A DNA stretch of 53,205 nucleotides. Origin: Paludibacteraceae bacterium. Lineage in GTDB: Bacteria; Bacteroidota; Bacteroidia; Bacteroidales; Paludibacteraceae. The notes under the pieces were generated by a model. The model saw only the letters and a list, made by a program, of their open reading frames with translations, made no database searches and was not told the DNA's origin. The DNA lies in NCBI GenBank assembly GCA_017448345.1, contig JAFSLP010000027.1, positions 1 through 53,205 of the forward strand. The letters run 5' to 3'. The translations under genes were made by a program, and so were the position numbers. Shown here one piece after another: positions 1-9,526 of the stretch (within the stretch, counting starts at the first letter, position 1; each line of letters begins with the position of its first letter).

Positions 1-140
1 GTATCAGCGAGGCTCGTCCGTGCATTGAGACCGTAGCGCAGATCCGTCACAGCGAGCCTATCGGTCTGGTGGGCGATTATCATCCGCTTGCCAAACTGCC
101 GCTCAGTCCGCATCCCTTCGGCTGGGACGAGAGAAGATAA
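1..140 (+). CDS. C-terminal end of an unidentified protein (partial)
   Basis: An open frame enters from the left edge and stops with TAA at 138-140, giving the last 45 residues of a protein that ends in HPFGWDERR. No family is recognised from this tail. It lies on the same strand and 35 bp upstream of the UDP-GlcNAc 2-epimerase gene, so it may belong to the same surface-polysaccharide cluster, but that is inference from position only. Confidence 0.45.
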   Translation, partial: ISEARPCIETVAQIRHSEPIGLVGDYHPLAKLPLSPHPFGWDERR

Positions 141-175
141 GGAATATGGTGAGTTTAGCATAAGATATTAAACTT

Positions 176-1327
176 ATGATAAGACTATTGACTATTATAG
201 GAGCACGACCGCAAATAATCAAGGCAGCGGCGATTTCGCGTGCAATACATAATAGATATAGCGGGCAGGTGTCGGAGCATATTTTGCACACAGGGCAGCA
301 TTATGACACGAACATGTCAGAGGTATTCTTTCGTGAACTGGGTATTCCTGAACCAGATTATAACCTGCATGTAGGAAGCGGTTCTCACGGAGTACAGACT
401 GCGCGAATAATGGAAGGAGTTGAACATGTCCTAACGGATACCCATTATGATGGTGTGGTTGTTTATGGCGATACCAACTCCACCTTGGCAGCAGCTGTGG
501 CGGCAACCAAGATTCATGTGCCGGTTTTTCATATTGAAGCGGGCTTGCGATCGTTCAACATGGCTATGCCGGAGGAGATAAATCGCATTGTATGCGACCA
601 GTTATCTTCTGTTTTGTTTACTCCGACACTGACCGGTAAGAAAAATTTAGAAGAAGAAGGGTTTGATGGTATCAAGTCGCGTGTCCGGTTTGCGGACGGA
701 AGAGGTCAGAAAGTTATCCTGTCCGGTGATGTAATGTATGATAACTCAATGTATTTCAGTTCGAAGGCGGATACACAAAGTGATATTATAGAACGTCTCG
801 GACTTAGTTATCGCGGTTTTGTGCTCGCCACAATCCATCGACCGGCAAATACTGACAAAGCAGAAAACTTGCAGTCTATATTCCGAGCTTTGTTAGACAT
901 TGCAGAAAATGAACAGACAGATGTCGTGTTGCCCCTTCATCCGCGTACCCGAAAAATGCTACCGGTACAATTGTCCAAAGAACTATTGGAGCGTGTGGAG
1001 AAAAGCAATCGTTTCCGAATAATAGAACCTGCATCGTTTTTCGAGATAATCCGTCTGGAGAAAAATGCGCGCGTGGTGATGACTGACTCCGGAGGTGTGC
1101 AAAAAGAGTCATTCTTCTATGGCACACCATGTGTCATTTTGCGTCCCGAGACAGAATGGGTAGAAATAGTGGATGCCGGTGCCGGAATCATAGCTGACGC
1201 GGATTACGCACGAATTATTGAGGCGTATAAGATATTGTCAGACCAAACGGTACATTTTCCTCCGCTTTTCGGTGATGGTCATGCGAGTGAGAAAATCATT
1301 GACGAGATAATTCATTACCTGCAGTAA
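176..1327 (+). CDS. wecB: UDP-N-acetylglucosamine 2-epimerase (non-hydrolysing)
   Basis: Interconverts UDP-GlcNAc and UDP-ManNAc in the cytoplasm, supplying ManNAc-type sugars for surface polysaccharide. The 383-residue protein is full length for the family. It has the N-terminal GARPQIIK motif (residues 9-16), HTGQHYD near 38-44, GDTNS near 98-102, HIEAGLRS near 119-126, PEEINR near 132-137, IHRPAN near 220 and the C-terminal DSGGVQKES signature of GT-B epimerases. The acidic and histidine residues usually assigned to catalysis are all present. The stop overlaps the next start by one base (TAATG), implying coupled translation with the FemAB-like gene. Confidence 0.93.
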   Translation: MIRLLTIIGARPQIIKAAAISRAIHNRYSGQVSEHILHTGQHYDTNMSEVFFRELGIPEPDYNLHVGSGSHGVQTARIMEGVEHVLTDTHYDGVVVYGDTNSTLAAAVAATKIHVPVFHIEAGLRSFNMAMPEEINRIVCDQLSSVLFTPTLTGKKNLEEEGFDGIKSRVRFADGRGQKVILSGDVMYDNSMYFSSKADTQSDIIERLGLSYRGFVLATIHRPANTDKAENLQSIFRALLDIAENEQTDVVLPLHPRTRKMLPVQLSKELLERVEKSNRFRIIEPASFFEIIRLEKNARVVMTDSGGVQKESFFYGTPCVILRPETEWVEIVDAGAGIIADADYARIIEAYKILSDQTVHFPPLFGDGHASEKIIDEIIHYLQ

Positions 1328-2487
1328 TGCCTTCGCATATACTGACATATAACGACATAGACGGCAGGGAGTGGGAGACGCTGGTTGAGAGGAGTGCAAC
1401 GGGGACGTGGTTCCAGACACCGGAGGCGTATGCGTTTTATGCGTCACAGAGGGAGATAATGAGACCTTTCGTCTTGGCAGTCCGCTGGCAGCAACCAGAC
1501 GGCAGCAAGCAGTCGTCAGATGACAGCAGTCCAATGTCAGATGGCAGCAGTCCAATGTCAGACGGCAGCAAGCAGCAGACATTACGAGGGGTTTGCTGCG
1601 GCTATGTGACGATAGAGAAGAATCCGCTGAAGCAGTACTTTACGAGAAGAGCGATTATTATCGGCGGACCGGTGCTTGCCGATGATTGCAGTACGGAAGA
1701 GGCGTACACATTAATGCAAGCAGTTCGCCGGCATTTGATGACGGACACGCCGAGTGCCCAGTCTCCAATCTATATCGAGACGCGGAATTTCAATAACTAT
1801 TCCAAGTGGCGCAATGCTTTCGAATGCAGCGGAGACCATCTTAGTAGGAGGCCGCTCCTTCCATTCCGTTGGAAGGACGCTCCGGGATTCAGTTATCAGC
1901 CGCACCTGAATTTTCATTTCGACTGCACCAACAAGGACGCCATATGGACCAGACTGAGCGAGACACGGCGCAGGCAGATAAACAAATCCGTCAAGTCCGG
2001 CACAACGATAGAAGAGGCACGCACCGAAGTGGAGATAACCGAATGGTATGCCATCCTGTCCGATTTATACCGGCGGAGGGTGAAGACCCCGTTATTTCCG
2101 CTATCGTTTTTCTTGGAGTTTTTCCGGCAGAAACGGGGCGTATATCTGTTAGTGAAACATGAGGGGAGAGTAATCGGCGGGATGATGTGTCCGATACATG
2201 CAGGCAAGTGCCTCTACGAGTGGTTCGTCTGCGGTCTGGATACTGCGTATAAAGACCAGTACCCGTCTGTGATGGCGACATGGGCAGCCATGGTGTATGC
2301 CCATGAGCACGGGATACCGAAATTCGACATCATGGGTGCAGGCGTGCCGGGAGTGCCATATGGTGTGCGGGATTTCAAAGCGGAGTTCGGAGGGACGATG
2401 GTGGAGTACGGACGGTTTCTGCATGTAGCCAAACCGCTGCTTTACCGGATAGGGGAAGCCGGTGTCGCCTTCCTGAAACGCCAATGA
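1327..2487 (+). CDS. FemAB/GNAT-like acyl or aminoacyl transferase
   Basis: The 386-residue protein has the look of the FemAB-related acetyltransferase superfamily (the Acetyltransf_6 / peptidoglycan-bridge group). The C-terminal half carries the conserved stretch RRRQINKS, then GGMMCPIHAGKCLYEWF and FDIMGAGVPGVPYGVRDFKAEFGG. Such proteins transfer amino acids or acyl groups in wall or polysaccharide synthesis; the substrate here is unknown. It overlaps wecB by one base, suggesting a shared glycan operon. Residues about 60-85 are a low-complexity Ser/Asp/Met/Gly insertion coded by a 21-bp tandem repeat. That insertion is not expected in the family and probably forms a surface loop. Confidence 0.75.
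   Translation: MPSHILTYNDIDGREWETLVERSATGTWFQTPEAYAFYASQREIMRPFVLAVRWQQPDGSKQSSDDSSPMSDGSSPMSDGSKQQTLRGVCCGYVTIEKNPLKQYFTRRAIIIGGPVLADDCSTEEAYTLMQAVRRHLMTDTPSAQSPIYIETRNFNNYSKWRNAFECSGDHLSRRPLLPFRWKDAPGFSYQPHLNFHFDCTNKDAIWTRLSETRRRQINKSVKSGTTIEEARTEVEITEWYAILSDLYRRRVKTPLFPLSFFLEFFRQKRGVYLLVKHEGRVIGGMMCPIHAGKCLYEWFVCGLDTAYKDQYPSVMATWAAMVYAHEHGIPKFDIMGAGVPGVPYGVRDFKAEFGGTMVEYGRFLHVAKPLLYRIGEAGVAFLKRQ
1519..1581 (+). repeat. 21-bp tandem repeat inside the FemAB-like gene
   Basis: Three units of 21 bp (1519-1539, 1540-1560, 1561-1581), with a decayed partial unit upstream. Units one and two differ at one position; the third diverges at its end. Being a multiple of three, the array stays in frame and adds SPMSDGS-type residues. 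Confidence 0.85.
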
Positions 2488-2550
2488 GAAGGCAGGCACT
2501 ATGCACATCATTTCCAAGACATCAGACATCATACATAAAACATATCAACC

Positions 2551-4128
2551 ATGCTTATCAAGATTTACAGTGCAGCTCCGGTGGGGATAGATGCAGTGCC
2601 GGTGACGATAGAGGTACATTCGGTGCCGGGGTTTGAGTTTACGCTGGTGGGCTTGCCGGATGTAGCTGTCAAAGAGTCGCACGAGCGTATCTTAGCGGCG
2701 CTGACGGTCAACGGTTATGACTCTCTACGCCGCAGTTTCACCATCAACATGGCTCCGGCTGATATCAAGAAAGAGGGTGCCGCGTATGACCTGCCCTTGG
2801 CTATCGGAATGCTGGCAGGCGGCGAGAAGGTGAAGACGAAGATGCTGGAGCAATATATGCTGATAGGCGAATTGTCGCTGGACGGCTCGTTGCAACCTGT
2901 TCGCGGAGCACTGCCGATAGCGTTATGTGCCCGTAAAGAAGGTTACAAGGGTCTGGTACTGCCTGCCGCCAATGCCGAAGAAGCGGCAGTGGTGGACGGG
3001 CTGGAGGTCTATGGCATGGAGACGCTGAGCGATGTGGTGCGGTTTCTGAACGGCGAGAAGAAGAACGAGCTGGACCCCGAAGACGTGTATGCGCCGACAA
3101 GAGTGGACACACAAGCGCTCTTTGACACGTTAGCGTTTCCGAGCGACCTTGATTTCTCCGACGTGCGTGGTCAATACAAAGTGCGCAGAGCCGTAGAGAT
3201 AGCGGCGGCAGGAGGGCATAACATGATTATGGTAGGTCCTCCGGGTGCCGGCAAGTCGATGATAGCCAAGCGCATCCCGTCCATCCTTCCTCCTCTGACA
3301 TTAGAGGAGGCATTAGAGACGACCAAGATACACTCTGTGGCAGGACTGATGAACAAACGCAAGGGTGTGAACAGTTCGCTGATAGTTCAGCGTCCGTTCC
3401 GCAGTCCGCACCACACGATAACCGATGTGGCACTGGTGGGTGGCGGCGCAAACCCCCATCCGGGAGAAATCAGTCTGGCACATAACGGCGTGCTTTTTCT
3501 TGACGAGCTGCCGGAATACAAACGCTCGGTGTTAGAGGTGCTGCGCCAGCCTCTGGAGGACAGGCATATCACCGTAGCGCGCACCAAGGAGACCGTCGAT
3601 TATCCGGCATCATTCATGTTAGTGGCAGCGATGAACCCCTGTCCGTGCGGTCATTACGGAGAGAACAACCCTGCTCATCCGTGTACTTGTACGCCTGCAC
3701 AGGTACACCGTTATTTAAGTAAGATAAGCGGTCCTCTTCTGGACCGGATAGACATACAATGCGAGATAGAAGCAGTGCCCTATGAGCAGCTGCGTGACAC
3801 ACAGCCCGGCGAGAGTTCGGCGGCGATGCGCGAGCGGGTGCTCAGGGCTCGTGAGATACAGAACGAACGGTTCCGGCAGAGCAAGACAGTGCATTGCAAC
3901 GCCATGATGAGCACGAAGATGGTGCGGCAATATTGTGTGTTGGATGCCGAGAGCGACAAACTATTAGAGTTCTCGATGAACAAGTTAGGGCTCTCAGCGC
4001 GTGCGTATGACCGTATATTAAAAGTCGCGCGCACGATAGCGGACCTTGAGGGTAGCATGAATATCGGCAAACAGCACCTGTTGGAGGCAATCTCTTACCG
4101 GTCGCTGGACAGAAACATGATGGAATGA
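2551..4128 (+). CDS. comM: YifB/ComM family Mg-chelatase-like AAA+ ATPase
   Basis: Cytoplasmic AAA+ protein; characterised ComM is a branch-migration helicase that helps integrate DNA during natural transformation. The 525 residues match the family length. There is an N-terminal ChlI/Lon-protease-like domain (about 1-170), Walker [10 protein letters not shown] near 229, Walker [10 protein letters not shown] near 315, the cysteine-rich NPCPCGHYG segment near 365, and the C-terminal Mg_chelatase_C region with [19 protein letters not shown]. The stop overlaps the aminotransferase start (ATGA). Whether this organism is transformable cannot be judged here. Confidence 0.93.
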   Translation: MLIKIYSAAPVGIDAVPVTIEVHSVPGFEFTLVGLPDVAVKESHERILAALTVNGYDSLRRSFTINMAPADIKKEGAAYDLPLAIGMLAGGEKVKTKMLEQYMLIGELSLDGSLQPVRGALPIALCARKEGYKGLVLPAANAEEAAVVDGLEVYGMETLSDVVRFLNGEKKNELDPEDVYAPTRVDTQALFDTLAFPSDLDFSDVRGQYKVRRAVEIAAAGGHNMIMVGPPGAGKSMIAKRIPSILPPLTLEEALETTKIHSVAGLMNKRKGVNSSLIVQRPFRSPHHTITDVALVGGGANPHPGEISLAHNGVLFLDELPEYKRSVLEVLRQPLEDRHITVARTKETVDYPASFMLVAAMNPCPCGHYGENNPAHPCTCTPAQVHRYLSKISGPLLDRIDIQCEIEAVPYEQLRDTQPGESSAAMRERVLRAREIQNERFRQSKTVHCNAMMSTKMVRQYCVLDAESDKLLEFSMNKLGLSARAYDRILKVARTIADLEGSMNIGKQHLLEAISYRSLDRNMME

Positions 4129-5297
4129 CAACTATGAGACTGGCAGAACGAGTAAATAAGATTACCGCCTCGCAGAGTCTGGCGATGGCCGCCCGCGCGA
4201 AGGCAATGAAAGCCGCCGGTGCGGATGTGGTCAGTATGTCGCTTGGCGAGCCGGATTTTGACACACCGGAGCACGTGCGCCGTGCAGCACAGGAGGCGAT
4301 AGACAACCACTGGTCGCATTACGGACCGGTGCCCGGCATACCGTCTTTGAGAGAAGCGATAGCGAAGCAGCAGAACGGAAGAGAGAATGCTATACTCTAT
4401 ACGGCAGATGACGTAGTAGTATCCGTCGGTGCGAAGATGGCGATATACAACACTATCCAGACTATCGTGGGAGCCGGAGACGAAGTGATTATTCCGATGC
4501 CCAGTTGGGTGAGTTACAGCGAGATGGTGAAGCTGGCTGACGGTGTGGTGGTGCCCGTAACGACGCGTTACGAGGACGACTATTGCCTGACCCCTGCCGC
4601 GTTGCGGGAGGCTTTGACGGACCGCACGAGGCTGCTGATACTCTGTTCGCCGAACAACCCCACCGGAGCCGTCTATAGCCGCGAGGCGCTGCAAGAGCTT
4701 ATCGAGGTGCTGCGCGACTATCCGGAGGTAACTATCCTATCCGATGAGATATATTCGTGCCTGACATACGGCACCGAGGCGGTGAGTATGGCTGCGTTCA
4801 AAGAGATAGCGGACCGTCTGGTGGTGGTCAACGGCGTAAGCAAAGCCTATGCCATGACCGGTTACCGGATAGGATGGCTGCTATGCAAGAACAGCGCGTT
4901 GGTGCGTGCATGCACCCGGCTGCAGGGACAGCAACTGACCTGTGCAACAATGGTGGCGCAGAAAGCAGCCGAGGCAGCACTGACAGGCAGTCAGGAATGT
5001 GTGGAAGAGATGCGGAAGGTGTTTGCCGAGAGGCGTGAACTGATATGCCGTCTGGCAGCAGAGATACCGGCTCTGCGTTTCCGCAAGCCGCAAGGGGCGT
5101 TTTATCTCTTCCCTGACGTGAGTGCTGCCGGAGGCGGAGACAGCGTGTCGGAGAGGCTGCTGGAGAACGCACATGTGGCTGTAGTACCCGGGTCGGCATT
5201 CGGATGCCCGGAGTGTATCCGGCTGTCCTATGCCATCAGCACCGGGGAGATAGAAGAAGCCATGAGACGAATAAAAAGAGAACTGACAGAGATATGA
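4125..5297 (+). CDS. PLP-dependent aminotransferase, class I (aspartate aminotransferase-like)
   Basis: Fold-type I aminotransferase, 390 residues. Seen: [12 protein letters not shown] near 38, a [16 protein letters not shown] segment near 170, and the Schiff-base lysine in [15 protein letters not shown] near 240. It is closest in style to bacterial aspartate/aromatic aminotransferases, which move the amino group of aspartate or similar donors to 2-oxoglutarate; the exact substrate cannot be fixed. The start at 4125 overlaps the comM stop by four bases; MRLAERV at 4134 is the alternative. Its own stop overlaps the sugar transferase start in the same ATGA way. Confidence 0.88.
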   Translation: MTTMRLAERVNKITASQSLAMAARAKAMKAAGADVVSMSLGEPDFDTPEHVRRAAQEAIDNHWSHYGPVPGIPSLREAIAKQQNGRENAILYTADDVVVSVGAKMAIYNTIQTIVGAGDEVIIPMPSWVSYSEMVKLADGVVVPVTTRYEDDYCLTPAALREALTDRTRLLILCSPNNPTGAVYSREALQELIEVLRDYPEVTILSDEIYSCLTYGTEAVSMAAFKEIADRLVVVNGVSKAYAMTGYRIGWLLCKNSALVRACTRLQGQQLTCATMVAQKAAEAALTGSQECVEEMRKVFAERRELICRLAAEIPALRFRKPQGAFYLFPDVSAAGGGDSVSERLLENAHVAVVPGSAFGCPECIRLSYAISTGEIEEAMRRIKRELTEI

Positions 5298-6793
5298 ACA
5301 AACGTATTATAGCCGATATCTTCGTATGGCTGCTGGCAGCATTGCTGTGTATGTTTTGGCGATGGGTGGCGGACAAGAGTTCGTTCGGCGCCTACTGGGC
5401 GTTATTCGGCGTGATGACCGTGCTGTGGATAGGTATAGGATGGGTGTTGCAGCTATACCGGTCGTATAAGATAGCATGGTTCTGGCAGGCGATGGTGTCG
5501 CTGGTGCTGACCGCTACTGCGCTCATCGGGTTAGGGTGGTGGATACTGCCCAAGTTGTCCTATGGCCTGTCACCCCGCGTGGCGATGTGGGTGGTGCTGC
5601 TGGTGGGTGCCATAGATACTGTAATCATCTGGTTTGAGCACTACTGGAAATACGCCACCAACATGACCGTTCCGGCGATGACTATCGAGCATCGTGAGAA
5701 CGCACGGGTGCGGCGGCTGGACGAAGTACGGAGCCCTGAATCGATGGAGTCGATACACCAGTCGGTGCTGTCAGTAACGACCGAAGAGGATTATCAGATG
5801 CTGTTAGAGAAAGCGCATCTGGATTCCCGTCAGACCAAGTCCGTGTGCGACAGGAACAGGTTCACTTTCCTGCAGATACCTGATTATCAGTACAAGACGC
5901 TTGTGGATATGACGCTGCTGAATGACGCCAAGGGTATCAACAGACGGTTCTGTATCGTGAATCAGAAACTGCCGGATGACGGCATCTATGTATGCTGCTA
6001 CCGGCCTCAGGAGTATATCAAATCGAAGATGCTGGCGAAATATCCGAAGGGGCTGAATTGGATAATCTACAGTTTCTATTTCTTCCGCAAGAGGGTTCTG
6101 CCGCGACTGATGCTGACGAGCCGTCTGTATTATGACGTGACGAAAGGACGCAAGAGGATGCTCAGCAAGACCGAGGTCCTCGGGCGGCTCTATTACTGCG
6201 GTTTCGAGGTGGACGAGATAGTACCAATGGGGCATATCGAGTATGTGTTCGCGCACCGCAAATCGCAACCGTACCCGCAGGAGCAGTTCAAAGTGTATGG
6301 TCCGCTGATCAAGCTGCCGAGAGTATGCAAGCACAAGGAAATCAGATATTTCTATAAGTTCAGGACGATGCACCCCTATGCAGAATACATCCAGAAATAC
6401 GTGTTCGATGCGCGCGGAGGAATGGACATCGCCGACAAGTCGAACGACGACTGGCGGATAACCACATGGGGCAAGATGATGCGCAAATACTGGCTGGATG
6501 AGCTGCCGATGCTTATCAACTGGCTCAAAGGCGATGTGAAACTGGTGGGCGTGCGACCGCTGAGCAAGACGATGTTCGACACCTATCCGCAGTGGTTGCA
6601 GGACAAACGGACGCTGTCAAGACCGGGACTGATTCCGCCGTTTTATATCGACCACCCGAATACTTTTGACGAGTTATTTGCCAGCGAGGACAAGTATCTG
6701 ACAGAATATCTGGAACATCCGTTCCGGACGGATTGCAAATATTTCTTCCTGACTATGCGGTCCATCCTGACCCGTAAGACCCATTCAGCGTGA
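5294..6793 (+). CDS. Membrane-anchored bacterial sugar transferase (priming glycosyltransferase type)
   Basis: Probably starts surface glycan synthesis by moving a sugar-1-phosphate to a lipid carrier at the inner membrane. The ATG at 5294 gives 499 residues and overlaps the previous stop. The N-terminus has about four hydrophobic segments (residues 5-120). The C-terminal sugar-transferase region includes FYKFRTMHPYAEYIQ, WGKMMRKYWLDELPMLINWLKGD, a GVRPLS motif and SRPGLIPPFY. The usual membrane re-entrant helix with its KRxxD motif just before the catalytic part is not evident; a long middle domain (about 160-370) takes that place. The substrate is unknown. A repeat tract follows the stop. 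Confidence 0.8.
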   Translation: MNKRIIADIFVWLLAALLCMFWRWVADKSSFGAYWALFGVMTVLWIGIGWVLQLYRSYKIAWFWQAMVSLVLTATALIGLGWWILPKLSYGLSPRVAMWVVLLVGAIDTVIIWFEHYWKYATNMTVPAMTIEHRENARVRRLDEVRSPESMESIHQSVLSVTTEEDYQMLLEKAHLDSRQTKSVCDRNRFTFLQIPDYQYKTLVDMTLLNDAKGINRRFCIVNQKLPDDGIYVCCYRPQEYIKSKMLAKYPKGLNWIIYSFYFFRKRVLPRLMLTSRLYYDVTKGRKRMLSKTEVLGRLYYCGFEVDEIVPMGHIEYVFAHRKSQPYPQEQFKVYGPLIKLPRVCKHKEIRYFYKFRTMHPYAEYIQKYVFDARGGMDIADKSNDDWRITTWGKMMRKYWLDELPMLINWLKGDVKLVGVRPLSKTMFDTYPQWLQDKRTLSRPGLIPPFYIDHPNTFDELFASEDKYLTEYLEHPFRTDCKYFFLTMRSILTRKTHSA

Positions 6794-6828
6794 TAGTTGA
6801 AAGTTGATAGTTGAAAGTTGAGAGTATA
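6792..6828 (+). repeat. Intergenic short tandem repeat (TTGAAAG/TTGATAG type)
   Basis: The whole gap between two genes is filled by repeats of a 7-8 bp unit resembling AGTTGAAAGTTGATAG. The same family appears in inverted orientation at 10079-10104. Confidence 0.8.
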
Positions 6829-6830
6829 AG

Positions 6831-7949
6831 ATGAACGAGATACTTAAAGATAATTATTTGGCTCTGGTAAGGGCGGCACTGTGGGGAAAAGAACCTGCTG
6901 TGTGGCATGCAGACCAGACAGATGTGTTGATGCAACTCAATGCCATGCAGGGTACCGATCCGCTGGTCTTTCCGCAGGTGCTGGCGCAAGAAGATATACC
7001 AGCGGCTGCGAAGATGCAGATGAAAGGCATGTGCGTCCACACGATGCAGCAGCATGTGCATCTGCAAGGGACGCTGGAACAGGCATGGAAGGCGCTGGAG
7101 AGAGCCGGGATACAGCCTGTGCTGATGAAAGGGCGCGGCTTGGCGGCTTTCTATCCCGAACCGCAGATGCGCCAGTGGGGAGACATAGACCTGTTTGTAG
7201 GCAAGGAGCAGTATCATCCGGCTGCTGCAGTGATGCGTGAGACCTTCCCTGACGCGCTGAAGTTTGACGAAGAGTTGGATCATTACCGGCATTACAACCT
7301 GATAGCTGACGGTGTGTCGATAGAGGTACACCGCGTGTCCGTGTCGATGCAACATCCGCTGGACGAGCGGCGGTATGAACGGATGGAGAGAAAAGGCATG
7401 AACGACAGCGAACGGCTGGAGGTGAACGGGCTGTATGTGCGTGTGCCGGAGGCGACATTCAATGCGCTGTTCGTCTTCCTGCATTCGTGGGAGCATATGA
7501 TGACGCAGGGAGCCAACCTGCGGCAGATATGCGATCTGGCGCTGCTGTTGCACCACTATGCCGGCACGATAGACAAAAGCAGGCTGGGACGGTATCTGCG
7601 GCAGTTGCAGAGCATGGACGTATGGCAGTTATATACGTATATCATGGTGCGTCATCTGGGGCTGCCGGAGGAAGAGAGCTGTTTCTTTACCGATGCCTGT
7701 GCCGCACGTGCAGAGAGGATGCTGGACGACCTGCTAAGCGGCAGAATGGTGCAGCCAAAGAGTGCTGATACCCAGCAGGGCGGGGCACCCAAGAACCGCC
7801 TTCTGAGGAAGATACACACAATGCGCGAACGACTGGGCAACGCCCGGCGGATGAAACAATACAGTCCCTCTTATGCCCGGCATATGGCGGTAACCACCCT
7901 GCTGAACGGCGCAAGAAGGCTGTTCGCAAAAGACAGACATTGGGAGTGA
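6831..7949 (+). CDS. Nucleotidyltransferase family 5 protein (NTP_transf_5-like)
   Basis: The 372-residue protein carries a nucleotidyltransferase-like core: PVLMKGRGLAAFYPEP near 98, followed by QWGDIDLFVGKE with the paired acidic residues near 120, then IEVHRVSVS near 163. This is the pattern of the 'uncharacterised nucleotidyltransferase' family found in polysaccharide clusters. No substrate is established. It sits between the sugar transferase and holA on the same strand, which fits the surface-glycan setting but does not prove it. Confidence 0.8.
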   Translation: MNEILKDNYLALVRAALWGKEPAVWHADQTDVLMQLNAMQGTDPLVFPQVLAQEDIPAAAKMQMKGMCVHTMQQHVHLQGTLEQAWKALERAGIQPVLMKGRGLAAFYPEPQMRQWGDIDLFVGKEQYHPAAAVMRETFPDALKFDEELDHYRHYNLIADGVSIEVHRVSVSMQHPLDERRYERMERKGMNDSERLEVNGLYVRVPEATFNALFVFLHSWEHMMTQGANLRQICDLALLLHHYAGTIDKSRLGRYLRQLQSMDVWQLYTYIMVRHLGLPEEESCFFTDACAARAERMLDDLLSGRMVQPKSADTQQGGAPKNRLLRKIHTMRERLGNARRMKQYSPSYARHMAVTTLLNGARRLFAKDRHWE

Positions 7950-7978
7950 TGAATGAAGGATGATGGATTGACGGGATA

Positions 7979-9010
7979 ATGGTTAAGAAATTCGAAGATA
8001 TCATGCGTGCCCTGCACGCGGGAGAGTACGCGCCGGTGTATATCCTGTGCGGCGAGGAGCCGTATTATCAGGACCGTGTATATGAGTATATCGCCGCAAA
8101 CGCGCTTGACACTATGGCGCGGGAGTTTGACCAACAGGTGGTGTACGGACGTGACTTGCAGGGAGCGGACATTGCGCCGGTCATCAGTGCCGCACGCGGC
8201 TATGCGATGATGGGCGGACGCAAGGTGGTCATCGTCCGTGAGGCGCAGGCGGTGAAGAAATGGGAGGCGTTGGGCGCCTATCTCGATAACATAATGCCGC
8301 AGACGGTGCTGGTAATCTGCTATGGCGGCAAACCGGACAAACGCGCAGGTGTGTGGAAGAAAGCGGCGGAGCATCCGCAGGTGGCGTGGCTGCAGAGCGA
8401 CAAACTACGCGACTATGAGGTGGAACGATGGATAACGGCGTATATACAAGACTTCAGCCGCCAGCATGCCGATGTGAAGATAGACCCGCGTGTGGCACCT
8501 ATCCTCGCAGACCATCTGGGCACGGACCTCTCGGCTATAGCAGGTGCGCTGCGCAAGCTGACTGACGGCAGACCGGAAGGGGTGAACACGATTGATGCCG
8601 CCTTGGTGGAACGCAACATCGGTATATCGAAGGACTATAACATCATGGAGCTGCAGGCAGCGCTGATACGCGGCGACATCGTCCGCGCCAACCGTATCGC
8701 CCGCTATTTCGCCGGCAGCAAAGACCATCCGATGATACGCGAACTGGCACCGCTCTTCACTTTCTTCTCCAATCTGCTGATGTATCACTATCTGCCGGAC
8801 AAGAGTCAGGCAACGGTAGCCAGAGAGCTGGGCGTCAATCCGTATTTTGTGAAGGATTACGTCGCAGCGGCAAAGCGTTACCCTGCCGGTAAGACATTCA
8901 TGATTATCGGTTATCTGAGGGACACAGATGCGCGTCTGAAGGGAATCAACAACCCGTCAGCGAAGGACGCCGATCTGTGGAAAGAGCTGATTTTCAAAAT
9001 TATGCATTAA
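7979..9010 (+). CDS. holA: DNA polymerase III subunit delta
   Basis: Clamp-loader delta subunit, which opens the beta clamp during replication. The 343-residue length is normal. Recognised from the N-terminal PVYILCGEEPYYQDRV motif near 20, the RKVVIVREAQAVKKW segment near 80, QSDKLRDYEVERWI near 140 and the LGTDLSAIAGALRKL motif near 185. The start at 7979 follows a short degenerate repeat-like spacer. The last 54 bp overlap the convergent DUF4296 lipoprotein gene. Confidence 0.92.
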   Translation: MVKKFEDIMRALHAGEYAPVYILCGEEPYYQDRVYEYIAANALDTMAREFDQQVVYGRDLQGADIAPVISAARGYAMMGGRKVVIVREAQAVKKWEALGAYLDNIMPQTVLVICYGGKPDKRAGVWKKAAEHPQVAWLQSDKLRDYEVERWITAYIQDFSRQHADVKIDPRVAPILADHLGTDLSAIAGALRKLTDGRPEGVNTIDAALVERNIGISKDYNIMELQAALIRGDIVRANRIARYFAGSKDHPMIRELAPLFTFFSNLLMYHYLPDKSQATVARELGVNPYFVKDYVAAAKRYPAGKTFMIIGYLRDTDARLKGINNPSAKDADLWKELIFKIMH

Positions 9011-9502
9011 CCGTGGTTCCTGCCACATGGCGGGTGGACCGTACAGGTTCACCTGTGTGATGCTGTCCAGCTGTGCTGCCGTGTAACGTGAAATACGGGC
9101 AGTTGTGCAGGCACGTTTGAGACCGCCCGGAGAGAGAAGCATCTCCGGTGTCTCGGTATATTCTGCCACGAACAGGTCCTCTTCGGCTTTCAGGTCTGCC
9201 AGCACTTTGGGGTAAATCTTGTCAAAGAGCTGCGGATGGGCGGTGTACCATACCAGCGACGAATCGAACTGCGCCTGTGTGATACCATGCCTGTCCAAGA
9301 CGACGGCATAATACATCGCTTTCTCTTCGCCATCCCCGAACTGCTTGCCCGCCACCTGAAGCGTGGCATCGGTCTTGTGCAGATCGACGAGCACCTTGCG
9401 CATCTCCCATGAATGCAGGATACCTTTCGGGCGGCAGCCTGTAAAGGACAAGGTGACAAAGCACAGAATACAAAGGACTAATATGTATCGGCGGGCTTTC
9501 AT
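8957..9502 (-). CDS. DUF4296 domain lipoprotein
   Basis: A 181-residue protein beginning with a lipoprotein signal peptide: a hydrophobic run and lipobox FTGC with Cys near residue 22. The following region (SWEMRKVLVDLHKTDATLQV, then HGITQAQFDSSLVWYTAHPQLFDKIYPKVL) fits the Bacteroidetes DUF4296 family, of unknown function. It lies 24 nt downstream of lspA, the usual Bacteroidetes order, so the two are probably co-transcribed. Its 3' end overlaps the convergent holA gene. Confidence 0.87.
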   Translation of the reverse strand: MKARRYILVLCILCFVTLSFTGCRPKGILHSWEMRKVLVDLHKTDATLQVAGKQFGDGEEKAMYYAVVLDRHGITQAQFDSSLVWYTAHPQLFDKIYPKVLADLKAEEDLFVAEYTETPEMLLSPGGLKRACTTARISRYTAAQLDSITQVNLYGPPAMWQEPRLMHNFENQLFPQIGVLR

Positions 9503-9526
9503 CTTTGAATGAAGCGGTTTCTCTTT

